Position numbers and translations under genes: made by a program. Below the pieces are notes generated by a model. It searched no databases and had not been told where the DNA came from. It worked only from the letters and a program-made list of their open reading frames with translations. From NCBI GenBank assembly GCA_036702975.1, contig DATNPX010000026.1, forward strand, positions 124,001 through 188,000: a stretch of 64,000 bases of DNA. Direction: 5' to 3'. Positions 62,829 to 64,000 of this stretch are shown in pieces; the first letter of the stretch is position 1, and each line of letters starts with the position of its first letter. This DNA is from DATNPX01 sp036702975 (lineage in GTDB: Bacteria > Cyanobacteriota > Vampirovibrionia > Obscuribacterales > Obscuribacteraceae).

Positions 62829-63635
62829 ATGATGGCCAGACAATTTAAATCCGCCCCCAACCAACGAGACTTGGAAGTGGAGCGTGAAGAACGGGCTAGA
62901 TTTGAAGCATATCAGGCTTTCATGATCGGTTACGTTCGTCGCATCAACGAAGCCTCGTTCAACGTCACCATAGGCGGAGTCAGGATCGGTTCGGCAAAAT
63001 ACACGAGATTGGCGCAGATAAATTTACAGTCTCGTATCATTACTTTTTCAAGATTTGCTGTTGAAAACGTACCCGAGAGAGGCAGGCGATATCTTGTATT
63101 GCACGAACTGGCCCATGTGAAGGAAGCAAATCACAATAAACAATTTTGGCAGCACGTTGAAAGATACGAACCTGACTACAAAAACGTGAGCAACGAACTC
63201 CAAACTGCCTTTAAGAAGAACGTTCGCGAAGAACAACAGAAGATAAAGAGAGCAGCCCTCTCACAATCACATCATGCAAAAGGACGGGAGCTCAGTGGGT
63301 CGACTCTCCCCGCGAGCAACAGACTTCTAAACTACAAACTGGAGCGAGGACCAGAGTCCCAAGCCCATCACGATTCAACCGACAAGAGCATAATCATTCC
63401 TCCGCGATACGGAAGCGGAAGCTATAACGGCACTAACACCAACTGCGGAGACTTGCAATCGAAGATTGATAACGATGAAAACTTTGAATGTATGGAAGAT
63501 GAATTCGACCTATGGGACTTGGATGTGACCGATCTTAGTGGTACTGTAAGCGGTGGCTCTGAATTAATTACTCTGCCTGACGACTATCTGCAATCGGAAG
63601 GAGATGCCGTCCAATTGAAGTTATCCTTCGGCTAG
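62829..63635 (+). CDS. YgjP/SprT-like metallopeptidase-fold protein
   Basis: The N-terminal 130 residues carry the YgjP-like zinc site HELAH...HNKQFW (VLHELAHVKEANHNKQFWQHV), with a tail ERYEPDYK typical of the family. The remaining 130 residues are low-complexity and acidic, unrelated to YgjP, and end EGDAVQLKLSFG. No signal peptide. The N-terminal domain is shorter than in full YgjP proteins, so the exact class is uncertain. Confidence 0.8.
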   Translation: MMARQFKSAPNQRDLEVEREERARFEAYQAFMIGYVRRINEASFNVTIGGVRIGSAKYTRLAQINLQSRIITFSRFAVENVPERGRRYLVLHELAHVKEANHNKQFWQHVERYEPDYKNVSNELQTAFKKNVREEQQKIKRAALSQSHHAKGRELSGSTLPASNRLLNYKLERGPESQAHHDSTDKSIIIPPRYGSGSYNGTNTNCGDLQSKIDNDENFECMEDEFDLWDLDVTDLSGTVSGGSELITLPDDYLQSEGDAVQLKLSFG

Positions 63636-64000
63636 CAATCGGTAAACTGGTTAGTACTCTTGCTGCAGAGCTCGACTTTGCAGCCAGTTTCTAAAGAAAA
63701 TGGGAAATGAGGACTTTGGTCCTCAAGCATGGAAAGCATTGGGTGTAGGTTGAATGAAGACCCTCTAGCGAACGCTTTGACGTTCAGCGGATGACCGCCC
63801 GCGATCAGATTTGCGAAACGTTGCGATAAACTTGACTACCCGAAAAACGGCATAGCATAAGGGCATCAGGACTCGGAAGCACTAATTTTTTATTAGCTTT
63901 TTTGCGAGACTCACACATTAGGACATGCCGTCAAGGTAGAATTACTGGTGGTTTGGACGGGGCTGCGGTCAGCTCATGGTCTTTTCAAGTTAGTTACGAA
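63636..64000. other. Gene-poor stretch at window edge
   Basis: 365 bases with no supported gene. A 7-base hairpin TGAGGAC/GTCCTCA (63708-63725) with no T-tract lies after the metallopeptidase gene, and a weaker one (CTAAT...ATTAG, about 63883-63897) is followed by CTTTTTT. Confidence 0.4.

Overview
The window reads as a chromosomal segment of a free-living bacterium of moderate GC with many housekeeping genes on both strands (argS, metK, sucC-sucD, miaB, sua5, ribD, def, yvcK, cobU). Gene style fits a non-photosynthetic cyanobacterial relative (Vampirovibrionia/Melainabacteria, possibly Obscuribacterales): small secreted proteins of unknown function, TTG and GTG starts on core genes, a giant multidomain ORF and FabV-type enoyl reduction. 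This placement is inference; no rRNA or other lineage marker lies in the window. No tRNA, rRNA, CRISPR array, transposase or phage gene was recognised.

Region 1 (1-15.9 kb) is a giant-protein locus. One uninterrupted minus-strand frame of 4311 visible codons enters from the right at 12934 and leaves the window at base 1. It carries a basic low-complexity N-terminus, beta-rich YD-like repeats, helical repeats, an Ala/Gly-rich hydrophobic part, about 700 residues of coiled coil, a papain/calpain-like Cys-His-Asn site, a transglutaminase-like Cys-His-Asp site and an HD-like segment. Next to it are a 384-residue orphan protein and a 508-residue protein with three 103-105-residue repeats. Region 2 (16-25 kb) is mostly metabolism and regulation: VOC protein, PanE-like reductase, CPBP protease, Rieske oxygenase, FabV, a LuxR-type regulator with an atypical receiver, a solo WYL protein and ArgS.

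Region 3 (25-33.5 kb) holds an envelope-stress module (ECF sigma, a triple zinc-finger anti-sigma with an exact 73-residue repeat, and a Spy/CpxP-like protein, tightly coupled), then metK and a run of FHA-adenylate cyclase, NagZ and a TadE-like protein. Region 4 (33.6-38.8 kb) is the most unusual accessory stretch: a YbaK deacylase, a GyrI-like protein, a single-domain cereblon-like CULT protein with an intact tri-Trp pocket, and a three-gene operon with a membrane protein ending in a seven-Cys Gly/Cys tail, a DUF692/MNIO enzyme and a small partner protein. That operon looks like a peptide-modification system in which the substrate tail is fused to a membrane domain.

Region 5 (39-48 kb) is rich in envelope and secreted functions (serine hydrolase, glutaredoxin, membrane thioredoxin, TPR protein, sorbosone-dehydrogenase-like enzyme, YfhO-like protein). 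Region 6 (48-64 kb) is core metabolism and translation: ribD-miaB-sua5, sucCD, a PDZ protein, patatin, a dienoyl-CoA-isomerase-like crotonase, a flavin reductase, def, a solo RapZ C-terminal domain coupled to a membrane-anchored YvcK, cobU and a YgjP-like metallopeptidase.
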